DNA from: Heliopora coerulea | Taxonomy: Eukaryota; Cnidaria; Anthozoa; Scleralcyonacea; Helioporidae | Direction: 5' to 3' | NCBI GenBank assembly: GCA_030142905.1 | Contig: JASJOG010000580.1 | Span: forward strand, 40,001 to 104,000 | DNA: 64,000 nucleotides | In this document: positions 25,001-37,000 of the stretch, in pieces | Position numbering within the stretch: the stretch's first letter is position 1 | How the letters are laid out: the number at the start of each line of letters is the position of its first letter | Notes under the pieces: model-generated | Seen by the model: only the letters and a program-made list of their open reading frames with translations | Databases searched by the model: none | Told to the model about the DNA's origin: nothing | Made by a program: the position numbers and the translations under genes

Positions 25001-28000
25001 TACAGGCCGTAGCTCACTGCCGACATTAAAAATTTGAGTTACCGTAGGAGTTATTTAAAGAAAAAAGCAGTAAAATACAATTCTATATATCAGGAGGCAT
25101 ACAAGAACTGTCGAAACCAGGTTAATAAATTAATAAAGGAAGCTAAAGCAAAATACTTCAAGTCTAGTTTGGAAAATTGCAAAAATAGTAAGGACAGTTG
25201 GAAATTTTTAAATGAATTGTTAAATAAGTAATCAAAAGTAACAACCGTAAAAGAGGCTGTAGTCAACGGCGAAGCAGTGACAGACGATAAGGACGTTGCT
25301 AATGAATTCAATAAATATTTTTCCACAATTGGCCCCAAGCTTGCAGGAGATATCCTTTCAAATGATCACGATCATCGACATTATATGACTCCTGAGTCAC
25401 GTGGGATTAATGTATTTCAGTTTCGAAATATCACAAATACGCAAATTAAGAAGGAAATAAAGAAAGCTAAAGCGACAAAATCATCAGGCATTGACAAAAT
25501 CTGCATTAAACTCTTACAAGCGGCAGGTGACTCTATTATAGACTCACTTACGTACAGTATATATTCAATTTGTTTCTAAATACAGGAATATTTCCAGATG
25601 ATCTGAAATATGCTATAATTTCACCAATTTACAAATCAGGTGATAAACCAAATTGCAGAAATTACAGGCCGTTATCAGTGATATTAGTCGTTGCAAAGAT
25701 TTTTGAAAAGATCTTTTGCGGACAACTTTACGAATTCTTGTCTAATAACGAAATACTTTCGATTTACCAGTCAGGATTTCGTCCTCAACATTCAACGGAA
25801 ACGGCCCTCGTCCACTCTACAATAAAGTGGCTTTCCAATATGGATGAGGGTTTAATTAATGGAATATTATTTTTGGACCTTAAAAAAGCGTTTGATACTG
25901 TCGACCATAAGATTCTGATTTCCAAATTAGAATATAATGGAGTGAGAGGAACGTCGTTGCAGTGGTTCCAATCGTACTTATTTCAAAGAAAATAAATTTG
26001 TAAAATAAAGGTTACAATGTCAGAACCACAAAATATCACCGGTGGAATCCCACAGGGATCAAATCTTGGTCCTTTATTATTCCTCATATATATTAACGAT
26101 CTACCGAATTGCCTTGAAACAACTCATGCTGCATTGTTTGCGGACGATACCAATATCTCATGCCGTGGGGAGTCGTCCGCAGACATTGAGCAACAACTTA
26201 ATACTGACCTGGAAAATGTACATAAATAGCTAATAACCAATAGGTTTACCCTAAATATGGAAAAAACGGTGTACATGATAATTGGATCAAGGCAAAAACT
26301 AAATCACATTGCAACTAATCCGCATATAGTTGTTGGAGATCAAGCCCATTTCTCGAGTAAAAGAGAAAAAAGTACTAGGAGTAATAACTGATCAGCAACT
26401 GAACTGGAAAGAGCACATAGATGCTCAATCTAAAAGAATTTCAAACAATATAGCTCTTTTAAGAAGAGCAAAAGAATTTGTGACACAGGAAACGTTAGCA
26501 AAAATGTATAACACCTTAGTTTTACCACATTTCATTTATTTCTCCAATGTATGGCTTGATGGCACTACGACAAACATAAATAAGCTCTATAAACTTCAAA
26601 AGAGGGCTGCACGTGTGATAACGGGAGCAAGCTATGAGGTGTGATCATCGAAAATTTTCGAAACTCTTAGTTGGAAACCAATAGAAACAAACTTAAAAAA
26701 GAGAGAACTTCTTTTAACATTTAAAGCTATACGAGGTTGGGCACCAAAATATATAACAGATAACTTCACAATCTCCAAAACAACGTCTACGGACTGAGAA
26801 ATAATGATAAAAAGCTTTATTTACCAAAGCCTAATACAAACTTCTTGAAATCCACATTCATATACCGTGCTTTAAAGTTCTGGAATAGCCTACCCGCTAA
26901 TATAATCAATAATATCAACACACTTTCTTTAAATAGCTTTTTAAACTTAACAGATGAATATATATCTAATCCAATTTAGGAAATAGTCTTATCATACAAC
27001 TAATAATTTCCGTCTAGTGTACATAACAATAAATTTAGTAATAGCTTTTAGATATAAATATAGTTTTATCCCACTTCTTGAACAATTGACCATGAACACA
27101 ATCCGGATAAGTATTACAAAATATTCGAAAGCCATCGTCCTAATGAATCAGAATCTGCATTCTACTTTGCCATTAAACACCAGCAAAATCCAGGCGATAA
27201 TATTTGAACCAAAAAGTCTGTCTTTGGGAAGAATGAAGTCGGGAATCCACCACTGAAAGCTACTCAAAACTATTTCGTTCGCAAAACTTGCATTTCAAAA
27301 CTACTCGATTCAGACGTACCTGTGATTGTCTAGATCAGCTAAGTGAGTACTAGAACGAGAAAGTCTCGATTTATACAAATCAGGATCGTTTCAACTTCAG
27401 CGAAGAATGTCGTTTACACTCAGTCGCTCAGCAAATGTCATGGCAACAAGCGAGTTCCCTTAACGTCTTTTGTTCATATTGATGAGAAAGAACCAAGTCA
27501 AAGCGTCGCTACAGAATGTGAACAGTTGGCCAATGCATATTCCAAAGAGCTGAGTTTTAGAACTGTCCTTTCAAGTCATAAATTGTCCAGTAACTAAGAT
27601 GTCCTGCAAAAGTGAAACCAGTCGCAAGCACCAAGAAAGCCAATTCGTTTCCTGGTCTTAAATCATTTACTGGCTTCAGTGTTCATATGATGTAAACAAC
27701 TTGCTAGAGATCCACACAAGGGAAAAAAGGACGAGACCAAATCGATTTGCTTCAATAGGGATCTAAGTAACCTAAGTAAGGTTTGATCAACAACATATCA
27801 ATTCCCGAGCTTGCACACGGCATACTTGAGCGACCGAAGTCCCTAAATATATACCTAAAGAAATAATTGCCCACTAAAAGGGAAATGCCAAACCAAAGGG
27901 ATTGTTTACCAGGCCACCGTAACGAATGAGGACAGCAACACGAAACAGACCTACGTCGGCTTAACAGAAGGAACGTTTAAAGCACGATATCGGAACCACA

Positions 28001-31000
28001 CCAGCTCATTTCGAAATGAAAAATCCAAAAACGCCACAGAGCTTAGCAAACATGTTTGGTCGCTGAAGGAATCGAACGCGCGCTATTCAATAGAATGGAA
28101 AATTATGAAGAAATATCATACCTACTCAAACAGGACTAAACGCTGCAACTTATGCATCTACGAAAAATTTCTTATCATCTGCCATCCGGAACTGAGTTCC
28201 CTCAACAAAAGGAATGAACTTATATCTACTTGCAGGCACCGCAAGAAACATTTACTTTGTAACAGATAATTGTCACTGTCTCTACCTGTAATACGAACCA
28301 AATACTACACACAAACATCTTGACGTCACAAACTAACCACAGATCTCAAGTTTACACGCCAAACACAACATTCACCTGACGAGTGTGGCAAGCTTCGAAC
28401 TTGTCATACGAAACAGTTCTGTAGTGAATAAAAGTTCTTATGAAGTAACTAAATCTTGTGTTGTGATTATTCCGCTCTACCTCGGCATTGAGCACTCTAC
28501 ACCCATATGATTTTGTTATTGATACTTGTTATCAACACATGTATGTATGTATGTACTGTATGTATGTATGTATATATATATATATATATATATACAGACA
28601 TAAATTATTCAAAAACTGCGAAAATTTTTCTCCCTAGTCACCACGCGTGTAAAAGGACTCCACGTACGTCGAGATTAGTACCCTCGAACCGAGCTTCGCA
28701 CAATGGGCGGGGGAAAAAATCATACCTACCCAAAATAATGCAATGGCCGGATACTGAAAATCGCGCAAAAACCGTCATACGAAGAATTGACTCCCCTAAG
28801 ACGTTTGGGAGAGAAAAATGAAACATGCACGTAGTATAGAATGTCAAAAAATATAACAGACTGTGAAATATTTTCGAAAAATTGCAACAGCCATAATCAA
28901 ATTTAGAGACATTGAAATTTTCCGGGTTTGTTCCTAGACCTAGAATGCTGTCTTTGTATTATCCCCAAATGCAGCTGGATGACGAGCAGAAAACATCACA
29001 GATACAAGAGCATACCTTAGTAAAGTCGATCCCTTTTTAAAATCGTCAAATGTGATAAGAGTCACGGGTGTTCTTGGAACAAGTTGTGAAACCTAAAAAA
29101 TAATTATTTTATATCTTCGGTTTTAAATATTCGATTTTAAGTAAATCTTAAAATCTGCGGTAAATGAATCCTCTATCCCGTTTAGACCAGTTGAATAAAC
29201 CTGACCATCTTGATCACAGCAATAAAATGCCTTTTCGAAAATATTTGGCGAAGTAATTAACCATTTTCGGCTGAAAGAATTCGGCATTTGACACTAAAAA
29301 AGTGGCATAAGAGATTGAGTGGAGTGTGGCCAGCTATACTACAATATAGCCTACAGGGCATTTTGTTCACAAATTTTCTAAGGACGTTAATAGGGTATGA
29401 AAAGTGTCGGTACGCATTGTTTAAATAGCTGAACTTGATATTTCATTGCGTGTTCCTGGGCAAGTAATCTGAACTATTTATGCTGCAGCATTTACATTAA
29501 ATACCAATAAATTTTTAACGTCGTGTCCGCTGGATACCAAGAACAAAAGTAGAAATGGGAGAACAAATAACAAAAAAATAATAATCACGCATTATGTCGA
29601 TAAATCGAATACATAAAAGGCAATATAATCTAAAAGGATAACAGCTCACTTTTAAAATCATCTCAACAAACATTCTTCGAGCTTTTTCATAAATTTTCTA
29701 AGCAACATAATCCGTTTAAGGTCATCCACCAAATCGTTCCAAGACGAGTCCGTGTACGAATCGCCTCTGTCGAGGTCCTTTTCGGTAAAGAAAAGAAACC
29801 TTGCATGTCAAGTGTAGAGACTTATAGGTGAAGTATACAATAATCGGCTAAGAAAATACGGAGAAGCTCATTTCGGTATAAAATGTCGAAATGAACTTTG
29901 CGTTCTTAATTTGTGATTCTAGTAAAAAAAGAATTGACAAGAAGTTAACACGGTAATATTCGGACTCTATTTCAGGGTCATTATCAAACCAAATGAATAA
30001 AAAAAACGGCAGTTTTCTTTGTGTCATAAATAACGATAAAACTGACTTCAATTTTAAGGTGTCGACGAATCTTTCTAATTAAGGTTTTGACAAGTGATTG
30101 GCCTTCAGGGCCGAGATACGGAAGTCTAAGCCAAGTTTTAGGATTACAGTCGTTGAATTGAGGTGACGGAGTTTTGTAGTCGGAAGACAGACAATTTGTT
30201 TTTTAATTTAGAAACAAACGCGTTTCGAAATCTGTGAGAAAAAACCATTCCAAGACATAAATGTTTTGATTTGATCTGTTTGTTTGATAAGTAGTTCCGG
30301 AGTGCTGCAGATTTTGATGGCACGAAAAACCAAATATTTAATCTATGCTGTTTTTCGAGAGAATCACAGGCGTAGGAAGTTCTTCAGAAGTGGGGCGGGG
30401 GGGGGGGCAAAAACTGGACATCTGGTAGCCGAGCAATCGGCGACTTTTTTTCAGTCCAAGTACAGAGCCAAATATAGAATGACATGCACGTGTTTTAAGT
30501 TTTAGAAGTACTATATAGCGCATAAAATTTGTGCAGAATGTTTTTAAACGTTCACCGTGCTAAAAAGTGGGGGGGGGAATACATATGTTTGCCCCACCAC
30601 TTTGAAAAGTGGGGGGCAATCGCCCCCCTTGCCCCCCCCACTTCCTACGCCTCTGAGAATGGTTCCAAAATATGAAAAATGTGAATATTGTCCGGTATGA
30701 ATGTCTTTACGGTGAACATCTATACCATTATCGGAAATCTTTAAATCAAGAAAGTGCACGCCACTGTTAGGGAAGAAATCAAAAGTAAATTTTAAATTTT
30801 TGCTGAAGCTTTGGATTACACAAATGGAATGTCACTAAGTTTCATAAGTATCAGTGTGTCGTCAACATATCCGCAATAAAATTTTGTGATACCGGAGTTG
30901 ATTATATCGGGAGCAATAAGTTTTTAGAACTCTGTAAGGATTATGTTAGCGAGTACAGGGCCCAGTGATGAATCCATCGAAACACCGTCAATGATAATGT

Positions 31001-34000
31001 GCCACTCCCACGAGGCGCTTTTAAATTTTCATCGAAGGCAAAAATAAATACTATGGTTGAAAAGAGCGTGTCAGAATCAGTAAAAGTGCAAAGTTTGAAA
31101 TAAATCGGGTGAATGGGACAGACATATTCGGCGACGAAAGTTTGTCGCGTCTATGAGGATTATATAGGGAATTTTGCTTGGAGGGCAAGCGTTTGCCCTC
31201 CCAAATCTAGGGGAAACGAATCGCTGTTCGAGATAGCGGGAGTATCGAGATAAGCGATGTCGAGAGGCATCACCTCCGATAATTCCTTGCCATAAAAAGC
31301 TTTTACTACAATACTATGGGATGTGAGATTAACCCCCTCGTAAATCTTGTCAGCCCTGATTTCCTTAAGGACCTCTCGACAATTATTAGAACGATCACAC
31401 ATTGAAGATTGGTATTTGATTTCCGAATGTTTTATACATTACTGGGGTCTTCATTTAATGATTCGGACAATCGGCTTCTCAATGATACCTAGCATTAGGT
31501 ATGATTTGTAGAGATATCTATAATATTTTTTGTATCCCCAGTGTTTTAGTGCCGGAATTATGAACAGAATCGTTAAAAGAATCATTAAAAGGCATTTCTT
31601 GGTAAGAATTGCGAACACTGTATGTGTCTCTTCTTTTTAATCATAATGGTAGACCAAGAATTATGAGGAGAGAATCTATATCCAAGTATGATTTTTGGAT
31701 TTAATTGATGAGCTGCTCGTCTCTGTTCTGTGTCATGTCACGTCGCAATATTCAGTAATGGGAAGAATCATGGTCTTGTACAGATGATTTGCAAGGCCAA
31801 TTTTTAGTGATTTTCTAATTCTTCTCAGTAGTCTTAATCTTTTGTAAGCTTTCCATATGATATATTCGACGTAGTCATTAAATATTTAAAGGAGTTGATC
31901 TTGTGAGAGAGGATCTATCATATAAAATTATCACCTCAATTTGAATTTTCTTGTTCTGGCGAGTACCGTATATTACAGTATTCATTAATAATTCATCAAG
32001 ACAAAAACAAAAGAATTTGAAGTTTACCCAGTTGTTGTAAACGTGAATACAAGCACACTTGCTGTAACAAGTGATACAACCAATGATTTACCTGAACTTT
32101 TCGTACTATTTTCTCGATTAAAATCGTCGGACTGTTCATCACTTTTGAACAACATGAATGTTTACATGTATTCGTCTCATAGGTACTTAACTAGTGTTTA
32201 CATGCGCCGCCTTTTTAATGTTTAGAAATAGCTTGTTTTGTCTCATCCATGTGGCCACGTTATTTAAGTCTTAATTGAGAGTCATCTCTACATCACCGGC
32301 GGTCATCTCTAAATCAACTGTATCATCAGCATAAAGAATCGCCTTCGAGAAGTGAATGCACGCTGGTAGATCGTTTATATATATATAAGATGAACAATAA
32401 GGGGCTCATTATAGGGCCTCGTGGTGCACTTGTATCTGTGGTAAGAATTTGTGTACCATAGGTTTCTTTCGCTTTCTTAAGAGCATAATCTCGTTCATGC
32501 ATTAATTTCTTTATCTGTCAAGTCAACCACGGAGAATTAATTCCTGTCACCTTTCTTTCGGTCATTGATCCAAAATTCCTCTTTAAAATTACACCAATGG
32601 GAATTTGAATAATGTTAATTCATAACGTCCCAAATGATCTGACTCAAATCCGAATTGCGATTTTCGGTTGAATTTGTCGATAGCGTATGCATTTAATTTG
32701 CAGTGATCAAGACGCATCTGGAGAACAAGTTTGACTTTTGTTTTAACCTCCACATGAACAATTTTGCAAGAATTCAAGTTCATTTGTATGAATGCGGGAC
32801 ACCCGAAACCAAGCGGTTCTTTATATATAGTTTCTTTATATTAATGCACATACTGAATGTTTAATTACTTTCTCAAAATTACTTTCATAGTTACATTCTA
32901 CTATTTATGAATTTCATTTTGCAAGTACGGATTAGATTTGGTTATTAGGCATCTAATGCTATAAGTAAATTTCTCACCTCGAACTGTCGAATGTTTTCTT
33001 TCAAATCAATATTCTTCGCTTCTTTGATGTCGTCTAGGAGGAGGAACTACAAGCAAGACAGAAAAAATGTGAGGAAAAACTTTTTTTTACCATTGCACTT
33101 AATCAATATTTTGTATATTTTAGTACTAGTAAATTACACGGGGTTTTTTAACAATTCAAGAATAATAGACCGGCAGTTGGAGCATGACCGAAAGTGACCT
33201 CATTTGTCGGTTCTGTTTTCTATAATAGGTTGTACAAAGTGAATAACGGGTCAAGGTTCGTCAAACCAAACGGAACTTCTATCTCTGCATTCCACAGTAA
33301 TAATCAGAACATTAACACAAACGTCGCGATGGAAGAACCTGGCGGAAACCTCAACTTTATGATAAAAATGAATGCCCAGCAAAAGATTCTTAAAGACATT
33401 TGTTTTTGAGATATATTCACGTTTATCCAAATAAACATATGAAACAAGGTGTGTTTGTTACGAATCTTCAGCGGGGCATTCATTGTCGTAAAAACATAAA
33501 CATATCTCGTTTTCATTTTTCCCCCAGCCCCTTTGCTTCCTATTTCTGCTTCTTATTGCATACTGCTTTGAAATCCGGCCTGACGATTGCATATAGACAG
33601 ATAAAAGGGGATATCAACAAAAAGACCGACAGAAGGAAAAATAAACAGACTAAAAAACAAACAGACAACCACAAATTGACAACCACTAATTGCTGACATA
33701 CTTCTTCCTGCTGCTGTTCATGGCATGAAACATCTTTATCCTTCCCTTGGTCGTCCACAGAGGAAGCTTGCTGAAGTTTCCTGAAAGGAAAGAAGACAGG
33801 TATATATGCAAGCAGTATTATTATAGGTCCACAAATATCTTATTAACCTTTATTGACCCACCTAAGCTTGAATCAACGTTACGTTTCTTTGAATACACAA
33901 AAGCCCGACGTCAAAAGCCAAAGATGATACATTCTAATATTTATGAACGATACCTATTATTATATAACCGATCAATGTATTTGTCAGTAGTTTACGTTGG

Positions 34001-37000
34001 ATTTTTGATGCCCATCTCTCCGCTGAAAACTTTACATTAAGTCAAAACTGGTGACCGTTTTATCCAAATTCTAGGAGTTTCCAAGGGAACAAATCATAAA
34101 CGTACCCAGCCGCTCTCTAATCCTATGTCTAACATCAAAATATATTGCAACAAACAGGCCGTCCTTCACTTACTAGGAATATGCCGGAGCCGGCCACCTG
34201 AATCCGGTAAAATCTAGTTGTCCGGTAACCCGCTGGATATTTGTGGGATAATGTTGGCGTTCTCTGAGGTAGTTAACAATTCGCATGTAGCAAAAGCAGT
34301 TCCAGATTAAAAACTATTTAAACTTAAGTATTAACCCTTATGTACGTCTGGTTTAAAGCTCAAATAATTCTATTTCAAATACATGAAACAACTTCATCTT
34401 TCATTCTTTATATTACCACTTGTTGTTCCAGTTCTCCAGTGTTAAAACGTGCACCTACAGAACAAGACTTTTGTTTGACATTCAATGACTGGTAAAGTGG
34501 TATTTGTCACGTCCCTATTGCTGAAGTAAACTTGTTCTTTGTAAACTCAAATAACGTAATTGAACTGCCTGCTTTTTCTAATTAATACATTGTCCGCATT
34601 ATAAAAGTCCGCATGAGTGGGACTTCTTGCTGGACAAATAAATAGCACATTTTAAGAAAGGTATTTCAAAAAGTACTCACGACTTATGAACAAGCTCTTA
34701 GTTTGCCTACCATAGAACCTACAGTAGACGTTATGATTCAAGAGGGGTATATCATAGTCAATTTGACGGAGGCAAGAAGAAAAGTTCGTGGCAGCTACGT
34801 AGGCCACAGATTTTGAAGAAACCTCATATCTACCATTAACTAGAGAGCTCTAATAACGATGGCTGCCTTTGCATTTTCAGTACCCAGTCTCCGTAGCTCT
34901 ACTGCCAAATCGTCCTATTTACCACTCTGTACTGGAGTATCTATTTAGAAACAAGCAGTCCCTTTCCTTATTGCATGTTTGGTGTCTGTGCCCTGGATCT
35001 TACTTCTCTACCACGTGGAAGTTCCAAACTATTATTATTGAGTTTCGTCAACCATATCAGGCTTATGCTCGAGCTATTTACCAGTCGTCCTAATGATATT
35101 TCTAACCTATTTCCCAATAAATTAGTGTTGCAACTCTGTCATGATTGTTCTTTTATTTATCGTGTTTGTGCAGTTTTGCTGCATTCGCAAATGATATGGC
35201 AGAGTCTCGTTCAAGTTTCTAATATTTTACATGTACATGTAATACAAAGATGAGAGCCTAGATCAGGATTTTTATATGGAGAACCATAACGACAGAAAAA
35301 CACAAAGCATTTAAAACCACTTTACTAACGTTTCGTTGCGGACGTGCAACATTTTCAGAGTAACTATTTACAAGTGGCAAGAACCTATATATTTATTTAC
35401 ACATGATGATAAGTAACATGAGAACTAACCAACAGAATTGAAGTAATAAGGAGTAAGGTGGCAAGAAAATTGAGATAAAATAAAATGAAATGAAAAGCAC
35501 AATAAAAGGGGCCGTCGATCGGCGTTCATGAAGTATACAACGTCCTACCGTACAGAAATACAGTGGGCCCTCAAATCGTCGAGAAAACGTTCGGGTAAAT
35601 GGAAACAGTTTTCATAACGCTCCGTATTTAAGACTCTTTGCGTAAAAGGACGTTTGTTTTGTTGGTTTGTTCCGCCCTTTCAAGTTAGTTGTGAGCTCCG
35701 AAGATTGTAAAGTTTAAGCGCGTGAAAATAAAACCGTTCCAAACTTTGTATGTCAAATCACTTCATGTAATCCAAGTATATTGTCTCGAGCTCTACTGAT
35801 TGAAAGATCGAGGGCGTTTTGCAGCGGGTCGTCGATAACAATCGAAACGAAGCTCAAATCGTAAACAGGCCGCGTGAAACTAAAAGAAAGAAAGGGTTAT
35901 GGATGAGATGTTTTCGTTGAGAGAGGGTCTAAATTTCGATATCAGGAAGCTTCTTCTCGAAGGAGCTCAAAGTTGGAGTTCGAACGACAAGAAGAAATGA
36001 TGGTGAAATCATCAGGAGAGATACGGTGAAGAGATTGTTGTGAGTGGGCAAGAACGCTTGAAAGGGAATTCTTTGCAAGTTTCTTTCCCGACAAAGGCGA
36101 AACCCCCATATGCTCTGAGATTCGCGTATGAAAATGCCGGCGCGTTTGGCCGAAATACAACGCTCTGTAGCATTGACACGAGTATTTATAAATAATACGC
36201 GATCTCATCAACTTGGGAATTCGGTCTTTGAAGGAAAAGAAACCTGACAATCGTCTGCCTGACTGAAAGATGAAACGTACGGCAACGTGTGGGAAAGCAG
36301 AGGAACATAATTTCGCAATTTGAGCTAAGAGTGTGCGCCAATGAAAGGGAGAGAAAAGTTGACGACAGTTTGGTCAGGCATGTTCGAATTTCGCGTGGGC
36401 GGACTGAACAGTTTATCGAGAAAAGCTCTAATGCAGCGGTCAAGGAAAATTTCTGGATATCCATTGTTAAGGAGTTCCATCGATATCCATATCAGAAATT
36501 TTCCTTGACCGCTGCATTGGAGTTTTTCTCGATGAACTGTTAATAAGGCTGTTTTAAATGCTTTGTGTTTTTCGGTCGTTATGGTTCTCCATATAAAAAT
36601 CCTGAGCTGGGCTCTCATCTTTATATTACGCCTACGTTTTCCGCCCGGAACATCAATAGCCACGATTTTACATGTACCTCTTGTTTTATTACTTCTGCAG
36701 TAATAATAGTAATAATGTTTTCTGGGACTTTAGAGGGCTGTACATCCCTTAGCTGTAGTCATTCAGTTTCCAAGTTTATTAGTGATGGCTGCTTAGTACA
36801 CAATTCAAAACATACTTCTTTTTTACACAGTACCTTTTACTTGCGATGAGGTCAAGTGTTTCATAAACTAGCGTGTATAAGTATTCCACCTAAACGACAA
36901 ATATGATTACTGCTATGAGTAAATGAAATCAATATAAAACTAAATTAAAAATAATAAACAAGGTTAACGATGAAGAAAGTTTATTCCAAATAAATACGAA

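Larger units (their letters stand above)
23583..27300 (+). mobile_element. CR1-type LINE, copy 2, inserted into repeat R2/R3
   Basis: The sister repeat at 41152-42822 is continuous where this copy is split, giving an empty-site comparison. The LINE has an ORF1 with SGNH motifs and an RT, but the APE endonuclease domain is missing. RT coding ends near 26980; the rest to about 27300 is tail plus another short LINE-like piece ([14 protein letters not shown] at about 27170-27215). Confidence 0.75.
35225..36541 (-). mobile_element. Penelope-like element, 5'-truncated, minus strand
   Basis: Coding part at about 36541-35947 followed by a roughly 700-bp 3' UTR that ends in the CTGAAAA-stem-GAAACGTTAG motif (35318-35360) and the block CTTTGTGTTTTTCTGTCGTT. 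That same block occurs in the opposite orientation at about 36553-36575, so the element is bracketed by inverted terminal pieces, a layout often seen in PLEs. Confidence 0.75.
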
